A stretch of DNA of 64,000 nucleotides from Halodurantibacterium flavum (GCF_042681825.1 NZ_JBHUGH010000007.1:1-64000); one strand, 5' to 3'. Counted from the first letter of the stretch, positions 27,882 to 37,232 are shown. Numbers and translations are program-made. Notes: generated by a model from the sequence alone, not told the origin.

Positions 27882-28415
27882 GGTTGAGGAGGTGGCGTGT
27901 GGGTTTGAAATTTCGGTTTCAGCCCGATCAGGGTACTCCAAAACGGGACGCGGCTTTCCATCAGGGCGACTACATAAACGACAACCGTTGGAGATGTGAG
28001 TTTTCTTCTCAGCGGGCCCTCTCTTGCTGGCAACGCATGGGCCGCACTTTTGTTGTCAGACTTACGATGCTGGAAAAATCATCTACCTCAACGCCACCTC
28101 AACCCTTGGCTGCAGTTCTCGTGCAGGTTGTTCCGTCAGATGTCGCTCAATGCAGTTGAGCGTCGGCATGGAAATCGCAATAAATCAATCGATTGTCCCG
28201 TAACATACTGAAATTACGGGGTGCCCGAATTTCGCCTCTGATCTGCTCATAACCTGAAGGTCGTAGGTGCAAATCCCGCCCGACCAGTAGCTCGTGCCGG
28301 TCTCTCGTGATCTTGCCCCTGAATGTCGGCTTATTACAGATTGTTGCCAATGCTGCGCCGCACTGCCGCAAGTCGGCTCTCCGCCCTCTATGACCGTCAG
28401 ACCATGCCCACCGCC
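27882..28415. other. Junction region between copper ATPase and transfer genes, no convincing gene
   Basis: Short ORFs exist on both strands (for example 27884-28159 plus), but none has a recognisable family, ribosome site or consistent codon pattern. The stretch contains the tRNA-like fragment described separately. It is most simply a scar between two modules. Confidence 0.5.
28245..28286 (+). other. tRNA-fMet-like 3' fragment, candidate attachment-site remnant
   Basis: The sequence GCTCATAACCTGAAGGTCGT and the following GGTGCAAATCC match the anticodon loop (CAT) through T-loop of alphaproteobacterial initiator tRNA as I remember it. It ends in a degenerate CGACCA-like terminus. The 5' half is missing and the T stem carries mismatches, so it is not a functional tRNA. 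3' tRNA fragments of this kind mark island integration sites. Confidence 0.42.
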
Positions 28416-30410
28416 CTACCGGTGAATTGGCTTTTTGCCACCCTCCTCCTGCAGCATCGCTTCCATGTCGTTCAAGCCATCGACTGCAGAGCGCATCTGC
28501 GCCTCATCATCCACTGTGTCGGAATCCGCAACCTGGCCCTCAAAATCCATCTCCATCTGCCGCTGTTCCTCTGCGACGACAGCTTGAACGACGGGTGCTG
28601 TCTTCTTTGTGGCGACATCGGTTTGCACTGAAGATTGGCCATCAGCAGCCTGGCGTGCGGCCTCAACGTCGGCCTCAGATCCGCCTGACCCGTCCGGTGG
28701 CGGCCTCATCGGCATGGCGCGCACACTTAGCGGCAGAGTGCCCTGCGGCCCCCCTCCCCCCGGCTCCGGAAACGGCAACTCGCCCGTCTGCGCCGCATGG
28801 ATCGCCTTGAACAGCCGATCGTCAAAATATTGGATCCGCTTCGCGCGGACAGGCATTTGCGCGTCGATGACCATGACGATCTCGTCAAGCGGCAGGCGGC
28901 GCGCCTCATCCTCGGGCAGGAGGGAGCTTTCTTCAGTCCGTGTCGATTGGCTGCGGCCTTCGAAGGGGTTCTTGCCGATGGATTGAGATCGCGTGACCAC
29001 GGTCTTCGTGGTCTTGCCGACAGCCTTGCTCAGCTCCTCGACGGTCTTTTCATCGGAGGGCGTGAGGTAGAGCTTCACCCCCGCATTGCCCTGAAGCGCG
29101 CGGCGGGTGTTCTCGCCATAGATTTCATCGAGGGCGGGGATGGTTTGGGTGACCACGGCCAGATGCCCGCGATAGGTGCGCAGGGTCTCGATGCTCTCGA
29201 CCACGATGGGCATCTTGCCGAGACGATTGAACTCGTCGAGCATGATCATCACCGGCCAGGGCTCATCGGGCCCTGGGTCCTTTTCCTGCATGGCCGAGAG
29301 AAGATCGGAAAAGAAGAGCCGGATCAGCGGCGCAAGCGGCTTCACCATCAGCGGCTGGACCACGAGATAGACCGAAAAGGGCTTCTTGCGGATGGTCCGG
29401 AAATCAAAATCCGACACCGCCGTCGCCTCGTCGATGGCAGGGTTCTGCCATTGGTCGAGCCCCGATGTCATCAGGAGCGAGACATAGGAGGTCAGCGTGT
29501 CGTTATTGGTCGAAGCGAGCCGCGTGAAGATCAGTTTGGCCGCCCTGTTGTCGACCTCGTGACCCCGCGCGAAATACTCCTTCTGCTTGTTCCCTCCCGA
29601 GGCGGCGATGCGGTAGATTTCGCCGAGAGTCGGGCGCTTGCGCTGGAAGGCCAGCAGGCCTGCCGCCACGAAGAGATCGATCCCACCTTTCAGAAGTCCC
29701 TGCACCCTGTCGTTATCGCTCTGCAGAAAGAGCGTCGCCAAGAGCTGCAATTCCATCTGCTGCCGCGCAGGGTCCTTCAACTCGAAGATTCGCAGGAGCG
29801 GGTTGTAGCGGTGCGTGCGCTTGCCCTCCCAATCGGTGGGGGAAAAGCGATAGACCTTGTCGCCTTGGGCTGCGCGATGCCGGGCCGTGGCCTCAAAGCA
29901 CTCGCCCTTCACATCGAGCGTCACGGCAGAGCCTTGCCAGGTCAGCAGGTTCGGAATGACGAAGCCCGTGGTCTTGCCGCGGCCTGTGGGCGCCACGATC
30001 AGCGCATGCGGGAAAACCTTCGAACAAATGTAGTTGGCGCGGGAGCTCGGCGTCCCCAGCTTGCCGAGGATGAACCCGGTCCCTGGCGCCCCGAAAAACC
30101 CATTGGCCTTCATCTCGCGCGCACTCTGCCAATGCGTCTGGCCAAAGCGTGTGAGCGCCGATCCCGAGAGGGCGAGGCTCAGCATCATGCCGGCGGCGGC
30201 AAAGCTGCCGATGATCAGGTGAATAAGTTGCGCGTCCTCCGGGCGGCGGTCCAGGATCGCCAGATAGTTCTGCGCGATATAGGCAAAGTCGATCTCGGCC
30301 CCAAACCCGAGATCCTGGTAGGTCAGCACCGCCGAGGCGATCGTATAGCCCATGGCCCCAGTCACCAGCGTTACCAGCAAGACCCCTGTTGCGATCCGCG
30401 CTTTTCCCAT
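28416..30410 (-). CDS. traG: Type IV coupling protein VirD4/TraG
   Basis: About 664 residues. Two N-terminal membrane helices (about 10-30 and 62-82) are followed by the hexameric ATPase domain with Walker A APTGRGKTTG and Walker B MIMLDEFNRLG. The Gly/Pro-rich C-terminus is variable. It recruits the relaxase-DNA complex to the secretion channel. ATG 30410 is preferred over TTG 30422, which overlaps the relaxase stop. It is co-directional with and adjacent to the relaxase. Confidence 0.93.
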   Translation of the reverse strand: MGKARIATGVLLVTLVTGAMGYTIASAVLTYQDLGFGAEIDFAYIAQNYLAILDRRPEDAQLIHLIIGSFAAAGMMLSLALSGSALTRFGQTHWQSAREMKANGFFGAPGTGFILGKLGTPSSRANYICSKVFPHALIVAPTGRGKTTGFVIPNLLTWQGSAVTLDVKGECFEATARHRAAQGDKVYRFSPTDWEGKRTHRYNPLLRIFELKDPARQQMELQLLATLFLQSDNDRVQGLLKGGIDLFVAAGLLAFQRKRPTLGEIYRIAASGGNKQKEYFARGHEVDNRAAKLIFTRLASTNNDTLTSYVSLLMTSGLDQWQNPAIDEATAVSDFDFRTIRKKPFSVYLVVQPLMVKPLAPLIRLFFSDLLSAMQEKDPGPDEPWPVMIMLDEFNRLGKMPIVVESIETLRTYRGHLAVVTQTIPALDEIYGENTRRALQGNAGVKLYLTPSDEKTVEELSKAVGKTTKTVVTRSQSIGKNPFEGRSQSTRTEESSLLPEDEARRLPLDEIVMVIDAQMPVRAKRIQYFDDRLFKAIHAAQTGELPFPEPGGGGPQGTLPLSVRAMPMRPPPDGSGGSEADVEAARQAADGQSSVQTDVATKKTAPVVQAVVAEEQRQMEMDFEGQVADSDTVDDEAQMRSAVDGLNDMEAMLQEEGGKKPIHR

Positions 30411-30418
30411 GGAGGCGC

Positions 30419-32752
30419 TCAATGGACCTGTCCCCGCTCAGTCTCGCCATCCACATCGCCAGTGCGGTGTTTTTCGTATTCGGTGTCGGCAAGATCATCG
30501 ACCACCTGGCGCAAGGCCTCCGTGTTGGCCGTCGCGGCATCGGATTGCAGATAGACCTTGGCGACATAAAGCCGGTCGAGGCGGTCCTCGAGAACCTTGT
30601 CCAGCGCATCGGCATCGCCGGATGTGAGCCGCTCGAGTTGACGGTCATCCAGCACCCGCGCGATCTCGTCGCGGAAGGCGTCCCGCTCCGCCTCGGTCTC
30701 GAAGGGCGCGGACAATTCCCCCGCCCGCTCATGGTCCAGAACACGCGCAATCTCGTCTGCAAGGCGGTCGGCACGGTCAGACTGCGGCGCAGTTTCACCG
30801 CGGGCTGCGAGGAGGTCGTCGCGCGTGCCAACCCCGAGCCCCTCGCGCAACTCGTTGTCGCGGCGGACCTGATTGATGGCCTCCGTGTCCCGTATCTCGA
30901 TGACGGCGGCATAGGTCGCACCGAGCCCACGGGCGAGGTGGGACGGCATGTCCGGATAGCGCTCCCTTAAGTCCTTGGTAACAGCATCCGCAACTGGGGT
31001 GCGGACATCGCGACCCTCCATGATCCGGTCGACCTCGCGGGTGATCTCGCTGGCGCGGGCCGCATCGGTGATGGTCTCCCTGTAAGGCTCAGACCGGTCG
31101 ATCACATCGCCTGGGCGTGCGAGCAGCTCCGGGTGTGCCTCGAGATACGCGCGCTGCTCCGTCTCGATCCGTCGCTCTGCCCGCGAGACAACTTCCCAGT
31201 CACGGTCCTCGATCTGCTGCGCTGTCAGGCCGTCTGCGCGCATCTCCTGACGGATTGTCCCTTCCATCGCCTGCACCGCGCCCTCGTGATAGTGGTACCG
31301 CTCGCTGACCGGTTCCGCTTCCACGACGCCATCCCGGCGCAGCACGTTCTCGCGCTCCAACAGCGTGCCAAGCGCGACATGCACGTCATTCAGGATGTCA
31401 CGCGCCTGTTCCAGATCGGCACGGCGTTCGAGGTTCAGATCGCGCGCCTCGGCCACCTTGGCAAGATCGTCGGCGATCCATTGACGCTCGAGCGCCGCAT
31501 TTGAGGCGCCCGTCTCGATCCGTGCCACCACTTCCGATGTGCTGATCCCCGTACCCCGCAGTGCTACGTCAATGCGCGATCTCAGGTCCGGCTCGGCCAA
31601 ACGCTCAAGCTGGCTGGCGTCGATATTGGCCTCGGAATAGATCCCGCCCTCCGAGGGGGTCTCTGACAGCGTGGATGATCGCAAACCGAGAGGCTGCATG
31701 TGCTGGACCTGCGTCTGGATCTCGATGAGGCGTTTTTCCAGCGCGGGACGTTCGGCGTCAGACTTCTCGGCGATCATGCCCTGCACCCGCGCGAGCTTTT
31801 CCGCATAGAGGCTTCTCAGGTCCTCGAAGCTTTGATCCTCGGCCATATAAACATCTCCTGTTCGGTCCAGCTGCCCGCCATGCGCCAGCACCTCGCCCGC
31901 GCGGAAGAGTGCCGCGGCGATGTCTTCCCGGGCCTCCCGGGAGGCCTCTGCGGCAAGCGAATGGTAGACGGTCCTGGTGTTGGCGATCTCCGCCAGCGTC
32001 CGGGTCAGGTCCTGCCCCACGCGTTCGCGCTCGCGGGGTGCGCGCCCCTCTTCTTTCGCCGCATAGACCTCGCGGGTCCGGGCGGGGTAATGCACAACCC
32101 CGCGATCCACCCGGCGCGTGGCTTCCAGCCGCACGCCATACTTTTCCGCCTCCTCGACCATGGCGAGGCGGAAGTCGTCATAGTTGAAGCGGTGGTTGCG
32201 CCCCAGAAAGAAGAACTCGCCTTCTTGTGAGCGGCGGTTCAGCACCAGATGCGCATGCGGGTGATCGCGGTCCTCATGCACCGCGATGATGTAGTCGAAA
32301 TGCCCCTCATCGGTCTGGAAGAACCGCTCGGCCACATCCGTTGCGATGTCGCGCACATCCTCGCCCCGCGTGCCGATGGGGAAGGACATGAGCATGTGGG
32401 TGGTCTGCCCAAGCTTGGGTTTGAAGCCCGCATCCCACCGTTTGGCAAAGCGCTCGGTCAGATCCTTGATGTCACCCGCCTCGAGCTTCGTCTTGCCATC
32501 CAGGAACCCGCTACTGTCCACGATATGGGTGGACTTGGTGGTGAGGTAATCGAGCTGGTTTGCGAGCTGTGATTTGGTATGCGTACCCCCGCCCCGGATC
32601 GCCTTGAAGACCGCTGGCCGATGCCCCGCAGCCGCGCGCGCAAGCTGGCTCTGCTTGGCCACGTGCAGCCCTTGCATCGAGCCCCGGATCCGGCTCCAGC
32701 CATCCCGGAAGACCTCGCCCGTGACGGCATGGACAGCATCATTCAGCCGCAT
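30419..32752 (-). CDS. VirD2-like relaxase
   Basis: About 777 residues. N-terminal relaxase domain: candidate catalytic Tyr in NQLDYLTTKS (about residue 69, like VirD2 INQLEYLSRK) and the metal-binding three-His motif HEDRDHPHAHLVLNRR. The long C-terminal half is charged, rich in Glu/Arg and probably helical. It nicks oriT and pilots the strand through VirD4. ATG 32752 overlaps the end of mobC by 14 bp. Confidence 0.92.
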   Translation of the reverse strand: MRLNDAVHAVTGEVFRDGWSRIRGSMQGLHVAKQSQLARAAAGHRPAVFKAIRGGGTHTKSQLANQLDYLTTKSTHIVDSSGFLDGKTKLEAGDIKDLTERFAKRWDAGFKPKLGQTTHMLMSFPIGTRGEDVRDIATDVAERFFQTDEGHFDYIIAVHEDRDHPHAHLVLNRRSQEGEFFFLGRNHRFNYDDFRLAMVEEAEKYGVRLEATRRVDRGVVHYPARTREVYAAKEEGRAPRERERVGQDLTRTLAEIANTRTVYHSLAAEASREAREDIAAALFRAGEVLAHGGQLDRTGDVYMAEDQSFEDLRSLYAEKLARVQGMIAEKSDAERPALEKRLIEIQTQVQHMQPLGLRSSTLSETPSEGGIYSEANIDASQLERLAEPDLRSRIDVALRGTGISTSEVVARIETGASNAALERQWIADDLAKVAEARDLNLERRADLEQARDILNDVHVALGTLLERENVLRRDGVVEAEPVSERYHYHEGAVQAMEGTIRQEMRADGLTAQQIEDRDWEVVSRAERRIETEQRAYLEAHPELLARPGDVIDRSEPYRETITDAARASEITREVDRIMEGRDVRTPVADAVTKDLRERYPDMPSHLARGLGATYAAVIEIRDTEAINQVRRDNELREGLGVGTRDDLLAARGETAPQSDRADRLADEIARVLDHERAGELSAPFETEAERDAFRDEIARVLDDRQLERLTSGDADALDKVLEDRLDRLYVAKVYLQSDAATANTEALRQVVDDLADTEYEKHRTGDVDGETERGQVH

Positions 32753-33332
32753 GGGCAAACTCCCTCAGCGCGGCCGTGGCCTGCAGCTGCATCGCGTTGC
32801 GACGGCGGCGCAGGAGCAGATCGATCTCGTCAGCGGAATCCAGAATGAACCGCGCCAGCCCGCGCATCTGTGCGAGGCGCAATTCGGTGAACTTGGCACT
32901 CGTGCCCCCCACGGCCGCCTGCCCCCGCCGGTTGGCCCGGGTCATCTGTTTGGCGATCTGCGCGACCCCATTACCGACCTCGTGCAGAGAGGCGCGGTAG
33001 CGAGCCATCTCTGCTGCCATCTGCGCGTCCGGAACGAACACCCCGCCTGCCGCCTGAATGAGTCGCCGCAGCCCCTCGGCACGGCTCTCGATCCCGGCCT
33101 CGGCCAGCACCTCGTCGAGCGCCGCGAGCTCCGCAGCCGTGACCTTTACACTGACCGCTGAGACCGGAATTGCGGCATCCGTCTGGCGCTCTGCATCGGC
33201 TTTCAGGACGTAGCGCACGGCCCGCGATGTGACCTCGAAACGCTCAGCCAGCTCAGACGTCGACACACCCTCCGCGGCTTCGCGGACGATCTGCATCTTC
33301 TCGATCTCTGTCAGGCGTTTTGTTCGGGACAT
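32739..33332 (-). CDS. mobC: MobC-like relaxosome protein
   Basis: About 197 residues. The N-terminal helix-turn-helix (TEIEKMQIVREAAEGVSTSELAERFEVTSRAVRYVL region) is followed by a ribbon-helix-like segment (VKVTAAELAALDEVLAEAGI) and a MobC-like stretch (LHEVGNGVAQIAKQMTRANRRGQ). It likely binds oriT and assists the relaxase. It is the first gene of the mobC-relaxase-traG operon, next to the candidate oriT. ATG 33332 is chosen; a longer start at 33362 is possible. Confidence 0.85.
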   Translation of the reverse strand: MSRTKRLTEIEKMQIVREAAEGVSTSELAERFEVTSRAVRYVLKADAERQTDAAIPVSAVSVKVTAAELAALDEVLAEAGIESRAEGLRRLIQAAGGVFVPDAQMAAEMARYRASLHEVGNGVAQIAKQMTRANRRGQAAVGGTSAKFTELRLAQMRGLARFILDSADEIDLLLRRRRNAMQLQATAALREFAHAAE

Positions 33333-33368
33333 GCGGAAGAAAGACCCCCTATTTCCTGCCAACTTCGT

Positions 33369-33417
33369 ACAAGCCCGCCTTCTCCCAGCACAAGCGGAGA
33401 AGGCACCAAGGGCTTGT
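33369..33417. repeat. Nested inverted repeats, candidate oriT
   Basis: Outer arms ACAAGCCC (33369-33376) and GGGCTTGT (33410-33417) enclose inner arms GCCTTCTCC (33377-33385) and GGAGAAGGC (33396-33404). All are perfect matches. The position between mobC and the divergent ParA/VirC1-like gene is typical for an origin of transfer. No nick site was identified. Confidence 0.55.
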
Positions 33418-33429
33418 ACTCAATGTAGA

Positions 33430-33452
33430 AAATCGGCCTCGCGGGCCGATTT
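33430..33452. repeat. Hairpin (terminator-like or oriT accessory)
   Basis: AAATCGGCC (33430-33438) pairs perfectly with GGCCGATTT (33444-33452) across a 5-nt loop. The A/T ends could serve as a bidirectional terminator, or it may be part of the relaxosome binding region. Confidence 0.5.
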
Positions 33453-33892
33453 GACGTCCTTTGGTAAATGCAGCGCGCAAGGCGCTCAACGCAGCGCGTC
33501 CCGCGTTGCCTGCACCCCGCATCGCGTCCTTTGGACTGCGTTTTGCGCGCCCTGCAGTACGGCTTCTGGCGTGTGCCCGATGGCGTGTGCCGCCCGCATC
33601 GCGCGTGGTGCCGGATGATCCACGTCCAATGCAGAATGCGTCGCGTTTCCTGCGACGCGGAAAATGGCGCCCGTCGCATGTAGCGCGTCATCTGGGCACT
33701 GCATCGCGCAGGGGGATGACGTCGGGTGACGCGTGCAGCATGCCTCACGTCCCCTGCACGATGCATTATGCGCCCCGCATTTCGCCTGCGGGAGTCCGCA
33801 TCCCGTCTTCTGCTTGACGCCGTCGCACACGGAGGTTAGCTACGTAAAAACATCTTTGTTGCGTTTCACCATTCTTGCCAGAGGTCTGCCCC
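33453..33892. other. Repeat-like GC-rich spacer upstream of parA/virC1
   Basis: About 440 bp with no convincing gene. The stretch 33470-33790 is full of short GC-rich words, e.g. CCGCATCGCGTCC and CCGCATCGCGCG, GCGTCCTTTGG twice, and many TGCA/GCAT steps, so all frames stay open by composition. It could hold protein-binding sites for the VirC-like proteins. The last 100 bp (AT-richer, TACGTAAAAACATCTTTGTT) may hold the promoter. Confidence 0.4.
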
Positions 33893-34612
33893 ATGCCGAA
33901 CGACAATCTCGTGGTGATCGCTGCGATGGCCCGGAAAGGGGGGAGTGGCAAAACCACGCTCTCGCGCGCCTTGATCAGCGCTGCCGTTGCCGCTGGCCGT
34001 CGCGTCCTTTTGATCGATACCGACAGCACCGGCGTGCTCGGTACCTGGCACAAGCGGGCTGAAGCCGCGGGGCTGGGATCGCCACTCCTGCGCTCCGCGA
34101 CCGTCGAAAGCGTAGGCGCCGTGGATCGCCGGATCGAGCAGGTCTATGCGGCGGACTCGGCTGATTTCATCTTCATCGATACAGCAGGCGTCGGGGCCGA
34201 GTGGTCGGACGGGATCGCCGTTCTGGCCGATCACATCGTGACGCCTGTCATGCTCTCGACCTCGGATCTCGATGTCGGCGCGCAGACGGCTGACTGGTTC
34301 GAAAAGCTCCGCGCTCGCGTCGATGACCCCGACAGCCTGCCCCGCCACCACGTGGTCCTGAACATGGTGGATCCCAAGACCACCCGTGCCGATGCTGCCC
34401 TCATCGAAGCGGCGATCGCGCGGTTTCCGGTGGTCGAGACCGTGATGATGCGGCGGAACGTCTACAAGGAGATGGACGAAAAGGGCCTCCTGCACGCCGT
34501 GGCGCTGCAAAAGCAGACCGATCCGAACCCGCTCATGCGCCCACATGTGCGCCACGTCGTCGAAGCCCTCGAAGAGGCCACAGACATCCTCAACAACATC
34601 CTGGCCACGTGA
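33893..34612 (+). CDS. ParA/VirC1-like ATPase
   Basis: The 239-residue protein has a deviant Walker A KGGSGKTTLSRAL near the N-terminus, Walker A' LLIDTDSTG and Walker B FIFIDTAG. VirC1-type members promote relaxosome assembly at the cell pole; ParA members segregate plasmids. The following VirC2-like gene and the oriT-side location favour a VirC1 role. ATG 33893 (MPNDNLVVIAAMARKGG) is preferred over an in-frame TTG 18 bp upstream. Confidence 0.85.
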   Translation: MPNDNLVVIAAMARKGGSGKTTLSRALISAAVAAGRRVLLIDTDSTGVLGTWHKRAEAAGLGSPLLRSATVESVGAVDRRIEQVYAADSADFIFIDTAGVGAEWSDGIAVLADHIVTPVMLSTSDLDVGAQTADWFEKLRARVDDPDSLPRHHVVLNMVDPKTTRADAALIEAAIARFPVVETVMMRRNVYKEMDEKGLLHAVALQKQTDPNPLMRPHVRHVVEALEEATDILNNILAT

Positions 34613-34622
34613 GGACGGGGCG

Positions 34623-35285
34623 ATGAGGAAGAAAATCCCGACCATCACGCGGCCCGACCCGGCATATGCCGCATCCCTGCGCGCAGAGGTGGAAGGAGAC
34701 CCGGACGGGGAAGAGGTTCTGCGAGCTGAGACGATGCCAGAAGCTGCAAACGTCGACCCTGTGGTCTTGGACAGTCACGCTGTTTCGCCGCCAAGTACGC
34801 AGCCTGCGCCCGCGCCTCAACCCAAACAGGAGACAGCCGGGCGTGCAGCATCCGCGGCCATGGTATCTCCCACCCGCCCGCGCCGCAGTCCGACGACGCG
34901 CAAGATCGACATCCGGGTGAACGCGCTGGAACGGCAGGAGGAAGCCCTGATCGACTGCGGCGTCGATCCTGCCCACGTCATCCGCGCCGCCCTGCGCCGC
35001 GCGGTAAAGAACTGGGAGCTCGGGCCTGACTTCTTCCCGCCTTCGGAAGAGCAGCGGACGCGGATTACCGAATGGCGCGCACGCACCTCGCTGGCGGTCG
35101 ATGCCTCTGCGCTGACTGCCCTCTTGCACGAGCATGACCCCCTCGATGTGCTGAGCAAGTGGGCCTTGGTCCGCGGCCAGATCGAGCCGCGCGTCTGGGC
35201 AGAGATCGACATACTTCTGCACGAGATCGCCGTTCGCGCTGCAGCGCAGAATGCAGAAAAGGATACGCCAGAAACCTGTCTATAA
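34623..35285 (+). CDS. VirC2-like conjugation accessory protein
   Basis: The 220-residue protein starts 10 bp after the ParA/VirC1-like gene. A disordered Pro/Ala-rich N-terminal half precedes a conserved RKIDIRVNALERQEEALIDCG...VIRAALRRAVKNWEL segment, resembling the ribbon-helix-helix fold of VirC2. VirC2 binds near the T-DNA border/overdrive and acts with VirC1. Assignment rests on context and the RHH-like segment. Confidence 0.6.
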   Translation: MRKKIPTITRPDPAYAASLRAEVEGDPDGEEVLRAETMPEAANVDPVVLDSHAVSPPSTQPAPAPQPKQETAGRAASAAMVSPTRPRRSPTTRKIDIRVNALERQEEALIDCGVDPAHVIRAALRRAVKNWELGPDFFPPSEEQRTRITEWRARTSLAVDASALTALLHEHDPLDVLSKWALVRGQIEPRVWAEIDILLHEIAVRAAAQNAEKDTPETCL

Positions 35286-35430
35286 AGACAACTTGTCCTT
35301 TTGTCGGTGGGTTCTTGCCGAGGCCGCCGACTTCATCTTGCAGTTGCAGAAACCCAACCCTAAGACGTTCAAAACGATATTGCGGCCTCGTTGTTAACAA
35401 GTCCTGAGGTCAGTTTGAGAGGAGCACATC

Positions 35431-35601
35431 GTGACCATTTTACCGCGGCTTACGGCCGAACCGATCATGCGCATCCTCTGCAAGAAAACCGACACGCTGG
35501 TGGGCTACCTGTACCAATGGAACAATGGAGACCTGCAGCCTGCTTGGCTCAATGATGCCATGCCCGATGTGCGCTACGAGCCGATGGTCGAGGCCGCCTG
35601 A
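35431..35601 (+). CDS. Small 56-residue protein
   Basis: A short ORF with GTG start preceded by GAGAGGA (35417-35423). The product starts TILPRLTAEPIMRILCKKTD and continues with LVGYLYQWNNGDLQPAWLND, a plausible folded peptide. Length, ribosome site and natural composition support a real gene. Function unknown. Confidence 0.5.
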   Translation: MTILPRLTAEPIMRILCKKTDTLVGYLYQWNNGDLQPAWLNDAMPDVRYEPMVEAA

Positions 35602-35685
35602 CAGGCGTGATCTAACTGCGGGCCAGGCGATCAAGGGCGGTGCAGAGTGCCAGTCGCACAGCAGGCCATGCCAAATTCAGCGCAT

Positions 35686-35718
35686 CATGAGTTATAGAAT
35701 AGAATTCTATAACTCATG
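35686..35718. repeat. Perfect 33-bp palindrome between convergent genes
   Basis: CATGAGTTATAGAAT (35686-35700) and its exact reverse complement ATTCTATAACTCATG (35704-35718) flank a 3-nt centre. It lies where the plus-strand 35431 gene and the minus-strand 35951 gene converge. It may be a bidirectional terminator or a protein-binding site. The rest of 35602-35950 holds no gene I can support. Confidence 0.6.
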
Positions 35719-35950
35719 CGTTGGAACCGAACCCGTTCCGACAGGCCCAATTTCTTTTCTTTCAGCCTCCCTGTCCAACCTACCGCGCCACGCTAATGCG
35801 GCTCCTTTGAAGGCGTAGCTTTTGCGGCGAGGGATCACAGAGGCAACGGATCGATCATCCACGAGCGCACGCGCACGGTTCTCGGAGCGGCAAGGGCAGA
35901 CTGGAAGCCGGTGGCCTTCAAATATCGTGGCGCCGCGCCCCTGCCAGTAT

Positions 35951-36979
35951 TTATGGTGAAGGCCCCTGCCTTGAACGGGCAATGCTTGCATCATCCCGAA
36001 GCCCCGCAACGAGCCTTTCGACAAGCTCGACGGCCTCGGTGACGCCTTCGGCGCGAAGTACAAGCCGCTGGCCGGGCCGGTAGCGGGTGTCACCGCTCTT
36101 GGCGATATACTCCTCATCGACAAGTCCCTGCCGGTGGGCAAGCAGATGGCGCTGCTGGAACGCCCGCGCGAGTTGGTCGAGGGAGGGGGCGTCGAGATGG
36201 GCGTCATAGCCCTTCCCCGTTGTCTGCTGCCAAAGGGTGCTGCCCTCGGCAAGGTTCTGGAAAGCGTTCCGCCTTGTCTTAGGAGGCGCGGGAAGCTCCA
36301 CAAACAGTGCTTCGACCACACGCTGAAAGGCGGTGACGGCGTTCTGCAAGCCGTTCTCGATCACGACGCGCACGGTGGTTTCGGCGGTGTCGCGATCCGG
36401 CATGGCGGCGCGCACCTGGTCGAGCGCCTTCAGGGTGGCCTTGATCCCAGCGATGGTCTGCTCAAAGACCTGTTCGGCGGCGCTGTGGCCGCAAGCGGGA
36501 CAGAAATAGGCAGCCCCGATCACGGCATAGCGGCAGGCGCAGGACGGGCAGGTGATCTTCAGCGCCATTGGGTCGGTGGCGGCCGGGGGCAGCATGACAT
36601 GCTGCGGCCGGGAATCCACTTTCATCGTCATCGAAATGAAGCCGCCGCGCGGCCTGCTCCGGTTGAACCGGGCAGCATCGGTTTTCAGTGCTCGATTGAG
36701 GCCGCCTTGAATCTGCGCCACGGCAGCCGCGTGCATGTGCTCGACCTGTTGCTGTGTCCACCAACGGTCGCTGTGATCGGTATGGCCGCAGGCGGGACAG
36801 TGAAGCCGCTCTGCTTCCTTGGCCTTATGCCAATCTTCGCTGAGCATCTTGAACTGGAAAAGGCATTCATCCGATGGGCATTCACGGTCAAAGTAGCCTT
36901 CCTCGTCGTCCTCAATGAGGACCGGGACTTGGCCGCCGCCATCGAGGCTCCGCAAAAATCGTTGTGTCTCTTCAAACAT
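35951..36979 (-). CDS. Zinc-ribbon protein with C-terminal HEPN-like RxxxxH motif
   Basis: The 342-residue protein has several CxxC knuckles (HCPACGHTDH, ITCPSCACRY, YFCPACGHSA), so two or more zinc ribbons are likely. The C-terminal helical region carries FQQRHLLAHRQGLVDEEYI, where RHLLAH fits the HEPN RNase signature R-x4-6-H. HEPN proteins are common in defence and toxin systems. It follows the Abi_C gene on the same strand at the end of the defence block. Family not named; the nuclease idea is inference. Confidence 0.55.
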   Translation of the reverse strand: MFEETQRFLRSLDGGGQVPVLIEDDEEGYFDRECPSDECLFQFKMLSEDWHKAKEAERLHCPACGHTDHSDRWWTQQQVEHMHAAAVAQIQGGLNRALKTDAARFNRSRPRGGFISMTMKVDSRPQHVMLPPAATDPMALKITCPSCACRYAVIGAAYFCPACGHSAAEQVFEQTIAGIKATLKALDQVRAAMPDRDTAETTVRVVIENGLQNAVTAFQRVVEALFVELPAPPKTRRNAFQNLAEGSTLWQQTTGKGYDAHLDAPSLDQLARAFQQRHLLAHRQGLVDEEYIAKSGDTRYRPGQRLVLRAEGVTEAVELVERLVAGLRDDASIARSRQGPSP

Positions 36980-37232
36980 CTCGCAACCTCAGAACATCTT
37001 GTAGCGTACCGTTCGCTCCAACCTAAATATAGCATGTTGGCAGGGCAACTTGGAGTCTTCCATTGGCACGGCGCTCTCCTCCGTGCCGGGAAGGGCGTAA
37101 AGAGGCGGCCTATTCGGTCGCCATCACTTGGGGCTCAGTTGGGACACAAGCGCGGGGACATTCAGCCGCCTTCAAAAACGAGGAAGAAAAGACCGGCCAA
37201 AACCGGTGCTACTGACAGGATGAAACTGGCCG

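Noticed and set aside
28147..28371. Small minus-strand ORF across the tRNA-like fragment
   Set aside because: It spans the antisense of the tRNA-like sequence and has no features of a real protein.
28797..30554. Long plus-strand open frame opposite traG
   Set aside because: It is the antisense of the coupling-protein gene; the minus-strand product has all VirD4 motifs, while the plus frame has no recognisable domain.
33461..33817. Overlapping frames in the VirC1 upstream region
   Set aside because: They stay open because of repetitive GC-rich words; there is no ribosome site and no protein-like pattern.
33893..34612. Plasmid partition parA with a complete parAB-parS system
   Set aside because: No parB is present; the VirC2-like partner and location next to oriT favour a VirC1 role.
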